Positions 31,970 through 44,780 are shown, numbered from the stretch's first letter. The stretch: 64,000 nucleotides of DNA from Hygrophila difformis (GCA_030278955.1 JAOANR010000004.1:54067459-54131458), one strand, 5' to 3'. Notes: generated from the letters alone by a model not told the origin. A program made the numbers and translations.

Positions 31970-32756
31970 ACACACACCATAAAATCTACAATAAAATCAA
32001 ATTTTAGGAAATCAAACGATACCCCCACTGGTCTCTCATAAGGCGCAGTGGTTCCGCCGCTGGTTTGAGTTGGGATTTCTAGTAAATAGACTCTTATTTT
32101 TTTGTATTTATTAAAATTTTTAAAATATACATGTGAGCAAGCATGGCCTAAAACCTATCAGTAACCACAATGACGAAGGTCGTATATACAAAATACTAAT
32201 ATAGACAATATAATCGAATTCTTCAACACAACCAAGCAACTCAAGGCCTCTTAATTATAAAAAAAGTTGTAATTCTCTCTTTGGAATTTTGGGTTACTGT
32301 AAACTTTTTAAAAGAATAAAATAAATTGATTAAAGGAGTACATGCATATGATTCCTAAATTTTACGGGAAGTTCATATCGTCCAAAAGGCCAAAATAAGC
32401 ACTTTAATAATTGAAATAATAAAAATTAAAGAGAAAATCCTAAAAATAATATAGTCCCTCGAGAAAATAGAGCCTCCGGTGCACCATCCACTTGCGTGCA
32501 GACTTCAGAATCATTTATAGAGAGAGAGAGGGAGAGAGACAGTGGTATAAATAAATAGCAAGTTCTGAAATGTCTTGTCTTGGTGGATTTTGTAGGCATT
32601 ATTATTGTGTGGTTTGTTTGGTTTGGACCAAAGACCGAACATGCATGATCAACCCTCCTCTTGTACCTGTACCCTACCACACCCCTAGCTCCCATTTCCC
32701 ACTTTGTTTTTCTTCAGTTTTCCACTTTTACTTGGAATCATATACGGTAAATATTA
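31652..32756. other. Intergenic stretch with long poly(A) and a SINE-like head
   Basis: An A-run of about 40 lies at 31929-31968, followed by CACACACAC. The rest shows no gene. A GAGAGA microsatellite sits at about 32520-32540. Confidence 0.45.
32020..32095 (+). mobile_element. Possible SINE head (tRNA-like)
   Basis: The string AAGGCGCAGTGGTTCC resembles a tRNA A box, and GGTTTGAGTTGGGA resembles a weak B box at the right distance. No target duplication or tail was defined, so this is only a suggestion. Confidence 0.3.
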
Positions 32757-33011
32757 CTCCATCAGTTCCTTTTTAATTGTTTCTTTATATGTTAAAAATT
32801 GTTCCACAATATTTGTCATATTTAGGTAGTTATAGCCTTATAGATAGTTATGTTATGTTTTTACTATATTGTCTTTCACTTTACATAAATGTTATTTGTT
32901 GATATTTATTAAGAATGAGTTTAGTTGAAAGGTAAAAATGTAAATTTATATGCAAACATTGGTTATTGAAATTGTGCTGAAAGAGACAATTATTTATAAA
33001 AACGGAGGGAG
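32757..33011. mobile_element. TA-flanked CTCCCTCCGTT-ended MITE, second interior type
   Basis: The ends CTCCATCAGTTCCTTTTTAA and the complement of AAAAACGGAGGGAG are inverted repeats with TA on both sides. The interior (GTTCCACAATATTTGTCATA) lacks the GATCTTGTTAGATT block of its neighbours, so it is another family sharing the terminal motif. Confidence 0.7.
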
Positions 33012-34352
33012 TAGCAATGTTAGTATATACAGTACTTTATAAATTAAGTAATTAATTTTTCGATTATTCTAATTTTTAAGTTAGAGTTAACAATGAACAT
33101 AAAATCAACAAATAACAACAAAAATTAAATTTTAGAATTTAATTTTTTTTATTCAACCTTGTACTTCTGGGGAAGCTTATTCAAATTGGCCTTAATTAGG
33201 TCCAACAAAAAAAAAAAAAAAACAAGAAGAAGAAAAACACCCTTGTAAGGAAAGAGTATACAACCCTAGCTATATATACTATTAAGTCCATTTATTGATG
33301 CAGTGCATGTTTTAACAAAGTCTTCTTTAATTCAGAAAGAATATGATAATTGAACCTTTGACTAATTAATAAAACAATTAAAAAAAGTACAAGAAGGTAA
33401 GGTCAAAATAAAATCAATTAGAGGTAAAGAAAATACATGCCTTGCAAAGGCCAAAATACAAGCCTTGTAAAGTTCGGGACATTGCATCAACACTTGCGCG
33501 ATAGAACACCAAACAAATTAAAAACATTCAAAAGCAAAAATAAGGTGATCGAAAACGATAAGCCAACACTTGATGTGTTTGTTGTCTGTTCGTTCATGGT
33601 TTGGCCGTATCTTATCATTTGCTCTAGTCTTAATTCAACCATTTACCAGTTTGGATAAATTAATCGGAGTAATGAATTAAACAATTTGTTGATAATGAAC
33701 ATACAAATAATACCTCATGTAAGCATAAACTTCAAAACAACAATCTTCTTTAAACAACGTCCCTCATTATTGTGGGACGACTGTATGATATAATTCCCCA
33801 GCTGGTCTGTCTGTCACTTACTTTAATACTCCGATGTGGGATCAGTCACTAATGCTAAAAGTAATAACTATCTTTGACCGATATTGTTGTTTAAGGGGTT
33901 TTTTTTTAAATTAATAAAAATAAATAAAATACTGTAATAAAAATTCTGCCAATTGGCTGTAGTAGGACAAGGACGCTCTATTTTTCCCTTACGACTTTTG
34001 ATGAGATTTGACAGTTCAAAACATACTGAAAAATTTAAAAAGAAAGCATAAATACGACTAGCTAGGGTATGGATACTGGCCCAAATGTTGGCAACTAATT
34101 TATGAGATGAAACGATTATTGCAGTGTGATCTATCTATGTGAGGTCCGTAACTTAATTAATGAAGGTGATGACTTCTTCGTCTCATCAAATGATATAGAG
34201 TATATCTCATATGTGTTGTGTGCTAGGATTTGATGTCGATGATAGTGTAATAAAACGTCAGCACCATATTACTTAGAATTTTCTTACATTTATTTATAAA
34301 GGATGTATAATTAATATGGTGCAATTTGTATTAAATAATAATAATAATAATA

Positions 34353-34393
<41 letters not shown>

Positions 34394-34903
34394 CATATTT
34401 GTACTGTAACAATAAATTTTATTTACACAAACCTCTTTGGGTAAACAACAAAAATATTTTGCGTGGATTACAAATATTGTTCCATAACACCACCAATACA
34501 ATAATAAAATATTATTTTGATTGAATTATTGAAAAATAAGTAAATGTAGATATATATATAATAATGTTTTCAGTTTTCATGGTGCACGTTTTGTCTAGAA
34601 TTTGCCTCATCTTCTTATCTTATAGATGGGCTAGAGAATGTTAATTTTCTTATCTGTATTGTATTATAATGTTAAATACTGTATGCAGCATGCATCCATT
34701 ATTAGTTTCAGTAAATCATCAGTTGAACTCTATATTTATGGATTGATTTACAGTCTTACATGTAGACGATATGGAAAGGAGGAGGTGATCAGTGTTGTAA
34801 TAATAATAAGAAGAAGAAGAAGAAAGAAAAGTGATGTATGAGTATGATAGTATGAAGAAGAAAAGAAGGGGGTACGAACGAATACGATGAAGGGGACGAG
34901 TGA

Positions 34904-34934
<31 letters not shown>

Positions 34935-35591
34935 GAAGGTGGGGACGAGACGACTGACTGAGGAATGAGAGAGGAGGGAGGACCCCACACCCACACCCAC
35001 ACCCACTGAAGCACTCCCCCGACAAACATGGTTCGATTAAAGCACATGAAAACACTGCCAGACACTAACGTTTGAATTTGATCACCCCCATATATTGCTG
35101 CAGCCTTTCATTTCACCATTCCACTTCACTACACACTACACACCAACTCTCTCGCCAATTTTATCCAATTCAAACAACTCATGCATCTCAACTCTCGCCA
35201 ATTTTTTTTTATTTTTTTTTAAATTAAGTTTAACGTTTTGATTTTATTTTTTACTGTTCATTATAGCACTTTGACTTCTATGTTTTTTTTTTTTACAGTT
35301 ATACAAGACAACATATAGCCAAGTGAGATATTTTTGGATTCGTCTCATCTTATAGTTTTTAAATATTGAATTTTTAGAATTTTTACTTATACCAAATTTG
35401 AGCTATTAATAGTTTAAAATGTTTATTGTCATACGTGCAAATGATAAACATTAGTATGCCTCCATAGTTACACTTAAAAAAAAAAAAATAGTAAAGTATA
35501 TAACTACTGTACTCACTACTATGCCTCCATCTCCTGCTTGATTCAATGATTCCCCTCTTCACCCTTGTTCCTAATTATCCAATATAATATA
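33012..35591. other. Intergenic stretch with microsatellites
   Basis: No gene recognised. It includes an (AAT)n/(ATT)n inverted microsatellite at 34337-34394, a (GAAA)n tract at about 34905-34934, and CCACACCCACACCCACACC near 34984. From about 35226 to 35455 there are traces of the MITE interior block (GATATTTTTGGATTCGTCTC) without clear ends. The open frames on the minus strand near 34720-35065 are products of the simple repeats. Confidence 0.5.
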
Positions 35592-35850
35592 CTTTCTCCG
35601 TTCCTTATTAATCGACACAAATTGATTTTTGTCACTGTTCATTGAGTAATTTTGATTCGACTTTTTAATATAATTATATAAGATAAATATAGTCAAGTGA
35701 GATCTTGTTAGATTTGTCTAATCGCATAGATTTAAAATATCAAATTTTCATAATTTTTAATTGTATGGAATTTGAGTTATTACGAATTAAAAACGTGTAT
35801 TGGATTGCGTGAAATGTGGGTTCGTGGCAATTAAAAAGAAATGAAGGAAG
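35592..35850. mobile_element. TA-flanked CTCCCTCCGTT-type MITE (copy 7)
   Basis: The ends CTTTCTCCGTTCCTTATTAA and the complement of AGAAATGAAGGAAG are flanked by TA. The interior is very close to copy 2 at 27146-27405 (GTCACTGTTCATTGAGTAA, then GAGATCTTGTTAGATTTGTC), suggesting a shared recent source. Confidence 0.75.
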
Positions 35851-36491
35851 TACTTCCCTAGGGATGTCAACTTTACCCGTAGGGTCGGGTAACCCGTCGG
35901 GTATTGGGCACGGGTAGGGTAGAAATAATTGGGTAACGAGTAGGGTATTTTCCGAAATCGAAATAAATCATATCGGATGCGGGTAGGGTACGAATTTTAT
36001 ATATTACCCGATTACCCTACCCGATTAAATATATATTTATTTATCTATATATACTTATATATATAAATATATATTATATATATTGAGATATATTTATATA
36101 TTTATATATATATATATTATATATATTGAGATATATTTATATATTTGTATATTTATTTATTTATATATATTCCAAATCTCTAAGCATTTGAGATTTGACA
36201 GTAAAAAAATTTATGTATTTTCTACTGATTTAAAAATAATATGTTGCTTTAGCGCCTTAGCGGTTTCTTTTAATTAATATTCTTTTAAATTTAATTTTCA
36301 TGCAATAATGAAGGTTTTATTTATTTTTTATGGTAAAATATAAGTTTTTTTCTTTATGAAAGTTGGGTCGGGTAGAGTCAATTAACCATGTAACATTTAA
36401 GATTTGGGGTACCCGTTTACCCGCGGATAATCCGCATACCCGACGGGTATTACCCGAATCCTACCCGATATTTAATTTAGGGTAATAGGGT

Positions 36492-37743
36492 AGGCACTAC
36501 AAGAAAAAACGGATTTCCCGACCGAAAAATGCGGTCGGTAACACCAAAATACGGGTCGTTTCGGGGGTTACCGACCGCATTTTTGGTCGGTAATGTCGGT
36601 CGGAAATTTCTTGGTCCGAAATTTGCCGCCGACCAAAAAAAACTGTCGTCGGGGACCTGCCGACCGCGTTACCGACCGCACGTTGGTCGGCAAATTTCCC
36701 GACCGAATTACCGACCGAACATGCGGTCGGTAATATTTGGTCCCAAAAGGTCCCGCGGAAATTTACTGATCGAATTACCGACTGCAATTGCGGTCGGTAA
36801 TTCTCTTTTATGGAAAAAATGTGCCCAGGAAGGCTCGAACCAAGCCCCTCAACATCACCCAGCCACAACCCTGACCAGTTTGGCTAGCTCTCTAGCCCAT
36901 CAATCATATTCCACCATGTGTCCTATATGGTATACCTTCCCAAATATGTTGGGAGAATTTATTGAAGAGAGGTCTCGAACTCGGGTCTGTCGCATGTCCC
37001 CTCACGCGAGTACCACTTGTGCGCCCCATGTTTCATGTCATCATATGAAGTGTTTTATATATAACCTATATAAATACATATATACATATAAATGTGTAAT
37101 TAGAAACTAAATTAAAATATAAAAATAAAAACTAAAATTATATATAAAAGCTAAAATTATATTAATTAAATAATAAAGAGAATTCAATAATTAAATAAAA
37201 TAGATGTATAAAACAAAATTAATTAAATAAAAAATGAAATCAATAAATTAAATAAAATAATAAGATCATTTCAAAATTAAGATAAATATAAATTAATATA
37301 TAAATAACTAAATAATTGAATTATAAAATAAATAAATAATTAAATGATAAAATAATATAAATAAAAGAATACTTAAAATTCTAAAAATAATCAAAGAAAC
37401 AATTAATAAAAATATTAAATAAATAAAAAAAATTGGAAAAAATTTTAGCGACCGCAATTTCGGTCGGTAATCTGGTCGGTAAATTATATTATTGTTTTAA
37501 AAAATAATAAAAATTAAAAAAATAGTAAAAAAAATTACCGACCGCAATTTCGGTCGGTAATGCGGTCGCTAACGCCGACCGATTTTTTTGTAGTCGGTGT
37601 TTTGGTCGCCAAAATCTCCCTACGCAATAATGGAAATATTTTTCCCGACCACCATTTCGGTCGGGAATGCGGTCGGTAATAACGACCCGTCTTTATTCGG
37701 TCGGTAATTGCGGTCGGGAATCTGCAGATTTCTTGTAGTGAGG
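36492..37743. mobile_element. CACTA (En/Spm-type) non-autonomous element
   Basis: It starts CACTACAAGAAAAAACGG at 36495 and ends TTTCTTGTAGTG at 37740, with the 3-bp target duplication AGG at 36492-36494 and 37741-37743. Subterminal regions are packed with CGGTCGGTAA and ACCGACCGC motifs in both orientations, as expected for CACTA transposase binding. The 1246-bp interior is AT-rich and lacks a transposase. The open frames across 36497-37110 only read through the motif arrays. Two tRNA-like A/B box pairs lie on the minus strand inside it. Confidence 0.88.
36832..36886 (-). other. tRNA-like A and B boxes inside the CACTA element
   Basis: On the minus strand, TAGCCAAACTGG (36875-36886) is a perfect A box (TRGYNNARNNGG), and GGTTCGAGCC (36832-36841) is a B box 33 bases later. 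There is no complete tRNA cloverleaf that I could fold, so this is probably a captured SINE head. A weaker pair lies at about 36971-37025 (AGTTCGAGACC after a GCGCACAAGTGG motif). Confidence 0.5.
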
Positions 37744-37921
37744 GTAAGGGTATGATAATTATATTTCGGATAGTGAGTGGAGGTGGCATACCCGTACCCT
37801 ACCCGATATTTAATTTTAGGGTAATAGGGTAGGGTAAGGGTAGGATAATTATATTTCGGATAGTGAGTGGAGATGGCCTACCCGTACCCTACCCTTACCC
37901 GTTTACATCCTTATTCCCTAC

Positions 37922-38348
37922 ACACCATATCCATACCATACATACACGCACACATACACCTCTTTGCTTACAAACATGGGGGGATAAAGAAACTATTATG
38001 AATTTCTAATTAATATGGAGTAATTATTAAATCATGCATGGGTCTTACGAATCTTAAAATTTGCACGTACCAATATTGCGACCTTGTGTAGGAAGAGTAA
38101 GACAGTAATACTACTACTACTAGTATTATTCTACTGGGGAAAACACAAATACAGTAGTACTTCTACAATTCAGCGGTCCAAACTTCAAAATAAGATGAAA
38201 AAATCAATCTGATCGATCAAGTCAAATAAAAATACAAGTCGTACAAATATTACACCATATATAGATAAAGGTAATTAAGGGTTCGACCAAGACAACACAG
38301 TGTAATCCAGACAAATTTTATTTGGCCAACGCATGCAGCTGGTTATTA
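37922..38348. other. Intergenic spacer
   Basis: No gene or bounded repeat recognised. Confidence 0.45.
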
Positions 38349-38614
38349 CTTCCTCCCTTTTTTTCTTTTCTTTTTTTTTTGTTAGCTACGTTTGACAAAT
38401 TGTTACTGTTCACTCATATACTTTGACTTAAAGTTTTATCATGGTTATACAAGTTAAAATATAGTCAAGTGGGATCTTGTTAGATTCGTCTCGTCTTGTA
38501 GTTTTTAAATATCGAACTTTTCGAATTTTTTAATGTACCGAATTTTAATGATTTAAATGTGTGTTGGACTACGTGTTGGGTGGGTCCGTAGTAATCTTTA
38601 AAAAACAGAGGAAG
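38349..38614. mobile_element. TA-flanked CTCCCTCCGTT-type MITE (copy 8)
   Basis: It begins CTTCCTCCCTTTTTTTCT and ends with AAAAACAGAGGAAG before TA. The interior GTGGGATCTTGTTAGATTCG is the family block. Confidence 0.65.
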
Positions 38615-39433
38615 TATAATATTTCGCTTCACAAATAAGTAAGCAGTTGTTTGGACTTTGGATTATAGATTTCAGTGGAGTTCACATCAATTTCCGTATT
38701 GTTGTTACCAGACTATACTAAATTATATGCTGTGAAATTAAATATCCAAAAAAAAAAAAGCAAAGAAAAGATTTTTTTTTCCCATGCACACACTTGCTAG
38801 TGATGCCCCCAAGATTAATGTGCTGGCTAATTAATGAAGTTCTTGTTTGTTTATTTTGTATAATATCTCGCAGGCTAGCTTTAAAATGAAACACGTTAAT
38901 TAATCATACCAACAGCTTATCATTTTTTGTTTTTCATGATAATCATCCTATAAAAATTTTATGGTTAATCTTTTTCACTCTGGAGAATTTTGGAATGAGT
39001 GACCAGAAGTATTTCAATGAAAGTTCGTGAAGTCTGTTTTCCCATCAGGACCGGTAACACCATATATATGTGGGGTGATACATTTTGATCATAAATTCCT
39101 GACTGAATTTTGTTTAAAATATGTAGGAAATTGCCGCTCCAAAATTTAACAAATCAAGTTCTATGACTTCTGTGCCCCGGTTGCATATTCATCTTCTTTT
39201 ATCTCTTTATAATTTGTGTAATACTGATTCCTACTATCCTGTCTGCTCAGTGAAAAATAAATTCCAAGAGTTTTATTTTATTTTTTGAATAAAATGATTT
39301 ATTTTAAAAAAATTAATACGATGATAACAATACTAATTTTATATTTTATTCATTATATTATTATAAATGAAAGCTTATGGGAAGAAATTAAAAGAATAAA
39401 TAGTATGTTTTTTTTTTGGTGAGGAATAAATAG
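38615..39433. other. Intergenic spacer
   Basis: AT-rich sequence with no gene, RNA or bounded repeat recognised. Confidence 0.45.
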
Positions 39434-39435
39434 TA

Positions 39436-39927
39436 CTCCCTCCGTCCCACGAATTGTGGCTCGTATTCCTCTTTGGGCTGTCCCACGAATTGTGGTCACT
39501 TTCCATTTTTAGATAAATATAATTAATATAAATGTGATTAGAATCTTAATGGTTTCTAAATCACATTAAAAGTAATCACTTTTAATATTCTGCACAATTC
39601 CCAATACACTTTTATTGTTCTACACAAAGCTCCTTGCATTTATTTAATTCTTCATATTTTAAAATTTGTACAAATAAAAATTATATAAAATATATATTTT
39701 AAATCTAGATGTCTAGACGATTCTAACAAAACCATACTTGAATATTTTTCTCTAATTAAATCATTACAATAATATTTTGTCAAAGTTAAACAATAAAGAA
39801 AGTCAAAGTTCATTAAAATTTTAAATACAAATACTCACATCACTTTAACCAGTAAACCTCACCATACCCTACCACATAAATTACCATGTCCAAAAGAAAC
39901 GAGCCACAATTCGCGGGACGGAGGGAG
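39436..39927. mobile_element. TA-flanked CTCCCTCCGTCC-type MITE, long family
   Basis: The ends CTCCCTCCGTCCCACGAATT and the complement of GAATTCGCGGGACGGAGGGAG-like sequence are extensive inverted repeats flanked by TA. The 492-bp interior includes a second copy of the GTCCCACGAATTGTGG block at the left end and a degenerate GATTCTAACAAAACCATACTT block. It is distinct from the 260-bp family. Confidence 0.78.
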
Positions 39928-41146
39928 TATGTGGGACAAAGTATATAGCGAGGTGCAGTGCATTTTTATTATCTTTATAGTTGTACAGAAAAATAAAGCA
40001 GTGGTGTCACTGGTGTGACATCTCATGCCCATTTATCGGTTATTAATTCGGTTTATTTTTTATATTCCAATGTATCCTTTGTGGAATGCCACTCCCCACT
40101 CGCACGTGACAGTGGCCATCCCATTCCCATGCAAGACAAAAATAAGCTTTGTGCCACCGCCTCACTGCTTGCCCTGTCGGTAATTGATAGATGCTGTAAT
40201 TTTCGGTGTGTAGTCGAGCTATTTATATTTGTTTTTCAATGTATTTTAAATAAAATTAATAAGATAATTTTGTATATAATCTATCATTTGAAGCTAAAAT
40301 ATAAATTCAATATATTAATTAAATTAAAATGACCCCTATCAATTGGTTATTTAATTTGGTATATTATCACACTTAAGTGTGTTCTCTTATCGGGAATGTC
40401 GGGATGATCAATGTTTAAAATGTTTTAATCAGGTGTTCATACGATGTTCTATATGAGTTAAACAAGTCTACAGTGGATAACATAAAATGGGAAGGTCATC
40501 ATAAGTTCATAACTAATCTAGGTTGTTTATTTTTATTTTTTTTTATGAATTATTGGATAATCTCAAATTTAATTGGATTCAAAACTAATCCCTGATCGAA
40601 CCCAAAATCTTTGCACTCAGGCCAACTACGTTTTATCTTTTCATTCTAGGTTATTATTGAATATAATTACAAATAATTTTGTAAGTATCCTCTAGTTTTC
40701 TACATTATTTTTTTACAATCATTAATTAATTTTTTGACAATTTGAATGGAGTGTCTCATACATTAAATGAGCAAAATCTCTGGAGTTTATAATGGAATTC
40801 GCACCAATATGGTGTAAGAATTAATTAAAATGTTTCCCATTATTCAATAAATTTAGACATTGAAAATGAAAAGAAAGGAGAAAAAAAAAAAAGGTACTAC
40901 TACTATAAATCAGCACAATTAAAATGACAGAAAATTGATTCACACCATTACCAAAGACCAAAAATGCAGAATCCCACCAAACTCCTGGAAAGACCCTTTT
41001 CAGCTTTAAAAAATTTGAAATAGAGCAAAAAGGACTACTACTAATTAAGTTTGATCAATAGTAGTAGTGATTTTTACTCCGTCCTTACCCTTTATCTTTA
41101 AAACTTTTTAAAAATTAAATAAAAGAAAATACGCATATTTAATATT
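39928..41146. other. Intergenic spacer
   Basis: AT-rich. The open frame at 40015-40332 has no recognisable domain and its composition is non-coding. Nothing else seen. Confidence 0.45.
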
Positions 41147-41321
41147 CACTACTAGAAAAAATTCGGATTCGGTCGCTAAAATTGTGGTAGCTAACGAGTT
41201 TCGGTCGCTAAAATTATGGTCACTAACGAATTTCGGTCGCAAATTCGGCCGCTAACCCCTTTAGCTACCGAATTTTACCAAATTTTTTCGGTCGCTAAAA
41301 CATAAAATTCTTGTAGTGATT
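41144..41321. mobile_element. 172-bp CACTA MITE
   Basis: It starts CACTACTAGAAAAAATTCGG (41147) and ends TTCTTGTAGTG (41318), with the 3-bp target duplication ATT on both sides. Between them are five or so TTCGGTCGCTAA motifs in both orientations. It is a miniature counterpart of the CACTA element at 36495-37740, with a different motif (GGTCGCTAA rather than GGTCGGTAA). Confidence 0.82.
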
Positions 41322-41600
41322 TAATATTTCAAAATATATATAAAAGTAAAATTATAGTATAAAATATACTTCCATTATCCCAAGATAATAGTTACATTTT
41401 GAATTTTTATTTATTTATTTATCAACTTTAACTTAATGCTATAAAAACTACTATAAGAGAAAAAATATAATTAAATGTAATTTTGTTAAATTTATATAAT
41501 TACATAATTTTATAATACCTAGATGACTGAAGAATATTAGTATAAATTTATGTAATTAGATAAAGCTAATAAATTTTAATGTAACTATATCTTTAATATA

Positions 41601-41853
41601 CTGCATCCGTTCTCTTGAAACTGCAACATTTACGCAGTCCAATACATATCTTTAATGATTAGTAACTTAAATTGTGTACACATAAAAATTATAAAAAGTT
41701 GACATTATAAAACTTCAAGATAAGATGAATCTAACAAGATCCTACTTGATTATGTTTTTTTTTCCTATAATTATGATAAAATTTTTAATCAAAGTTAAAT
41801 CATGAATAGTAGTAAAAAAGTGAAATGTTTCACTTTTAAAGAAACGGAAGAAG
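41601..41853. mobile_element. TA-flanked CTCCCTCCGTT-type MITE (copy 9)
   Basis: The ends CTGCATCCGTTCTCTTGAAA and the complement of AAAGAAACGGAAGAAG are inverted repeats flanked by TA. The interior ACAAGATCCTACTTGATTAT is the family block in inverse orientation. Confidence 0.72.
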
Positions 41854-41938
41854 TATAAACAATAAACCGTAGGAATAGAGATCGAAGATCATAGGAGGAG
41901 TAAGTACTTTTATAGTGGTAGTATTTTACTATTTGATA

Positions 41939-42196
41939 CTTCCTCCGTCTCATTTAAATTGTTACGTTTGACTTTTTGACATTATTCATTGCTTAAATTT
42001 GATTCGATTTTTTATCATAGTTATATAAGAAAAAAAACATAGTCAAGTGAGATCTTGTTAGATTCGTCTAATCTTGTAGTTTTAGACTATCAATAATTTT
42101 TTTTTTATTGTACACACTTTAAATTATTAAATATTAAAATGTGTATCTACATATGTGTCAGTTGAATCCGTAATAATTATAATGAGACGAATGTAG
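41939..42196. mobile_element. TA-flanked CTCCCTCCGTT-type MITE (copy 10)
   Basis: It begins CTTCCTCCGTCTCATTTAAA and ends AATGAGACGAATGTAG before TA. The interior GTGAGATCTTGTTAGATTCG is the family block. It lies in the opposite orientation to copy 9, about 85 bp away. Confidence 0.75.
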
Positions 42197-44600
42197 TATA
42201 AGAAATTTAAAAATTTGGGTGGCTGAGTTAAATAGGCAAAAAGAATGATGGAAAAATGACAAGCGAGTGGAGAGGACGCGCGGCATAAGAAAGTGGAGGG
42301 TGGGGAGCAGTGACGTGACTAGAGAGTACGTTTAAAGCATTTTGAGCCCTAACTGCTAACAGCAACCACACTAACCTTTTGCGCCAAACCCTTTATACGT
42401 GGTCCCTACGTGCATTTACGATGGAGGAAATACGAAGTTGATACTCGTGTGTGGTGAAAAATCGAAACTTTTTTTTTTTTTTTTTTTCCGAACAAAATGG
42501 AAATTAGTAGGAGTGAAAAATTAAACTAATATTGAAAATTAGTATACTTAATGATTATTTGGTCAAATTCTTATCTTATGTGGAGCGAATTTGAGGAGCA
42601 ATGCTTAGGTGCGGGTGACGGCACCTTATGTTTGAGTAGAGAAAAAAATGATGGGTTAAGATTGAAAGTGATAGCGCGCAAAAAATGATGGATAATATCA
42701 CATTATAAATACCATCGTTGACAAAACTTCAAAGCACATAGACATTACTTTTCAATGCTCGTACATCACCTTAAACAACACAATCTATCTTATAGGTGTG
42801 AGTGGGAACTGCGAATATCATTTTGTCCGATGAGACATTATTTAGCATGTACAACCATTTTATAACAATCATGGATTTCATGTAGCGACATCATCCCTTG
42901 TTTTAGCAAATGTATTTTATAAAATTTTTAGTTTTACACAATTTTATATATTAACCAAAAAACAAGGGAATGTGCATATTTTGATCTATTAAGTATTAAC
43001 CCTAAAATAAGGGGAAATAGTGCATTGGATTATATATCAAAAAAAAATATTTCATTTATAATGGAACGAATGGAGTATAATACCAAATATTCTATTTATT
43101 AAAAAAAAGTTGAAAGAAATAATGGTTTTCAATGGTATAATTAAGGCTTCAACGTGGTAATCTTAATGGATGGGTCATGCTTCTTAACTACAAAAATATT
43201 TTAGTAATTTCTTCGTCCAATAATAATACTTCATGGAAACATTATGATTAAATCCCATCCATAATTATGAGCAATATTGATGAATAGATAAAGCTAATCC
43301 CCATTTAATGAGGTGATTAAATCATTACATTTTAGAAAGCAATATTTTTGGATGTTACTTTTGCCCGAGGTGTGGATGGATTAAAATTTTATATCCTCAT
43401 CAATTCATAGTGATAATGAGCCGTGCACTACTATACTTTTTACATAAGTATTTGAATTGCCAGTTTTATAAAATATTATTTGAATGATTTAATATTTTTA
43501 ATAAACTTTGGTATGTATTTGTATTTTGAAAATTGACGTGTGATGTTTGCTCATAAAAATAACTTAAAATACTATACTCCTATATAACAACACTAATTTC
43601 AATAAAATGTTTAATTTTAAACTTTAAATTATAAACTTTGAACACTACTCTCAAGTCGTTTAACTTTTCAAATTTCAATCATTGAGTTCTAATTTTAAAC
43701 TCTAACATTAAATATTAAAAACTATCAAAATTTAAATATAATCATTTCCCAAATATATAGATCCAACATTGATTTTGGTGTTTTTTTTTTTTTAAAAAAA
43801 AACGAAAAATGCAATATGCTATTAGTGGGAAGATAAAAAATGACTAATAGAATATTTTTAAATTGTAAAAAGACTAAAAATAATAAAAAATTATTAATAA
43901 ATATTTTAAAATAATTAAATTAAAAATATTGCATTAATAAACGAATGAATTATTATTAATAGTTGGCGGTAAATAATTTCTCCAATTATTATTTATTTAT
44001 TTTTCCTTTGCCACCTGAAGTCCTGAACCACTCGTCCACTCCACATATATAAAAAAACTTATAAATAGGCTGTAAGAAGGGAATGAGTTCCACTAAAATA
44101 TGTTACGGTCAATTAGGGCATTAGAAAATTTGGGTGAAAGTTGAGTAAGATTGTAGTCATCAAATAAAGCATCAAAATTCAGTGAACAAAAAAATATGTT
44201 AGTGATAGTGGCACATACTTTGATCGATGCCTTGTCTATAAATGTTTCAATTTACATTTCAGTTTCTATATTCCTAACCTAAAGCAAATTTTGTTTGTAT
44301 TCAATCACACTTTTCCTTCAAAAACCAAAGCTATTTAAAGTAGCGATCATCCTGAAATTATAAACATCGTTAAATTATTCTAATAAGTATATATTTGGTG
44401 ATTAAACTAATAATTAGGTAAAATATGTAACTGATCATGTTTTATAGAAGTACTATTCAACAATGAAGCAGGGACAATTAAACGTTTAATTGGTTGATGT
44501 GTCGAAACGTTATGCATTTAGCAGCAGGGCGAATTTCCAAATGGGCGACTCAACAAAAAAAGTAGTGATATTTACATGTGTATTTTCTTTAATTTAATAA
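42197..44600. other. Intergenic region and distal ARF4 promoter
   Basis: No gene recognised. A partial MITE with right end ATGGAACGAATGGAG (to 43075) is probable. The rest is AT-rich. Auxin-response elements were not searched systematically. Confidence 0.4.
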
Positions 44601-44777
44601 CTACTCATTGTTCTTTTTCTAATTAATTTTTTGGTTCCCCTGAAAAATCAGAAAAGCAATAAAACAAAAGCAAAGAGTGGGAGAAAAAGAAGAGTGGGGG
44701 CAATGCTATGGCTGTGGGTTCTGTACTGTCTTAACTTGTCCCCTCCAATTAACACACTCCTCTTGATCTCTCTTCAT

Positions 44778-44780
<3 letters not shown>

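Larger units (their letters stand above)
35859..37913. mobile_element. hAT-like element rich in GGGTA/ACCCG, host of a CACTA insertion
   Basis: The left end TAGGGATGTCAAC (35859-35871) is matched by the complement TAAGGATGTAAAC at 37901-37913, 11 of 13 positions. Both flanks contain TTCCCTA-like sequence but an exact 8-bp duplication is not clear. Both arms carry many GGGTAGGGTA and TACCCGAC motifs in both orientations. The segment just left of the nested element and a nearly identical one just right of it (GGGTAAGGGT...GATAATTATATTTCGGATAG, repeated near 37745 and 37825) show local duplication. No transposase is present. Confidence 0.6.

Noticed and set aside
34719..35065. Three overlapping minus-strand open frames of 88-105 codons
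   Set aside because: They read through GAAA, GAAGAA and CCACAC simple repeats and have no domain pattern.
36529..37110. 193-codon open frame on the plus strand
   Set aside because: It runs through the CACTA terminal motif array (repeated GRQ/DRP-type residues) and then tRNA-like sequence; no transposase motif is present.
40015..40332. 105-codon open frame in the intergenic region
   Set aside because: It has no ATG start in its first codons, no domain pattern, and an AT-rich hydrophobic end typical of non-coding sequence.
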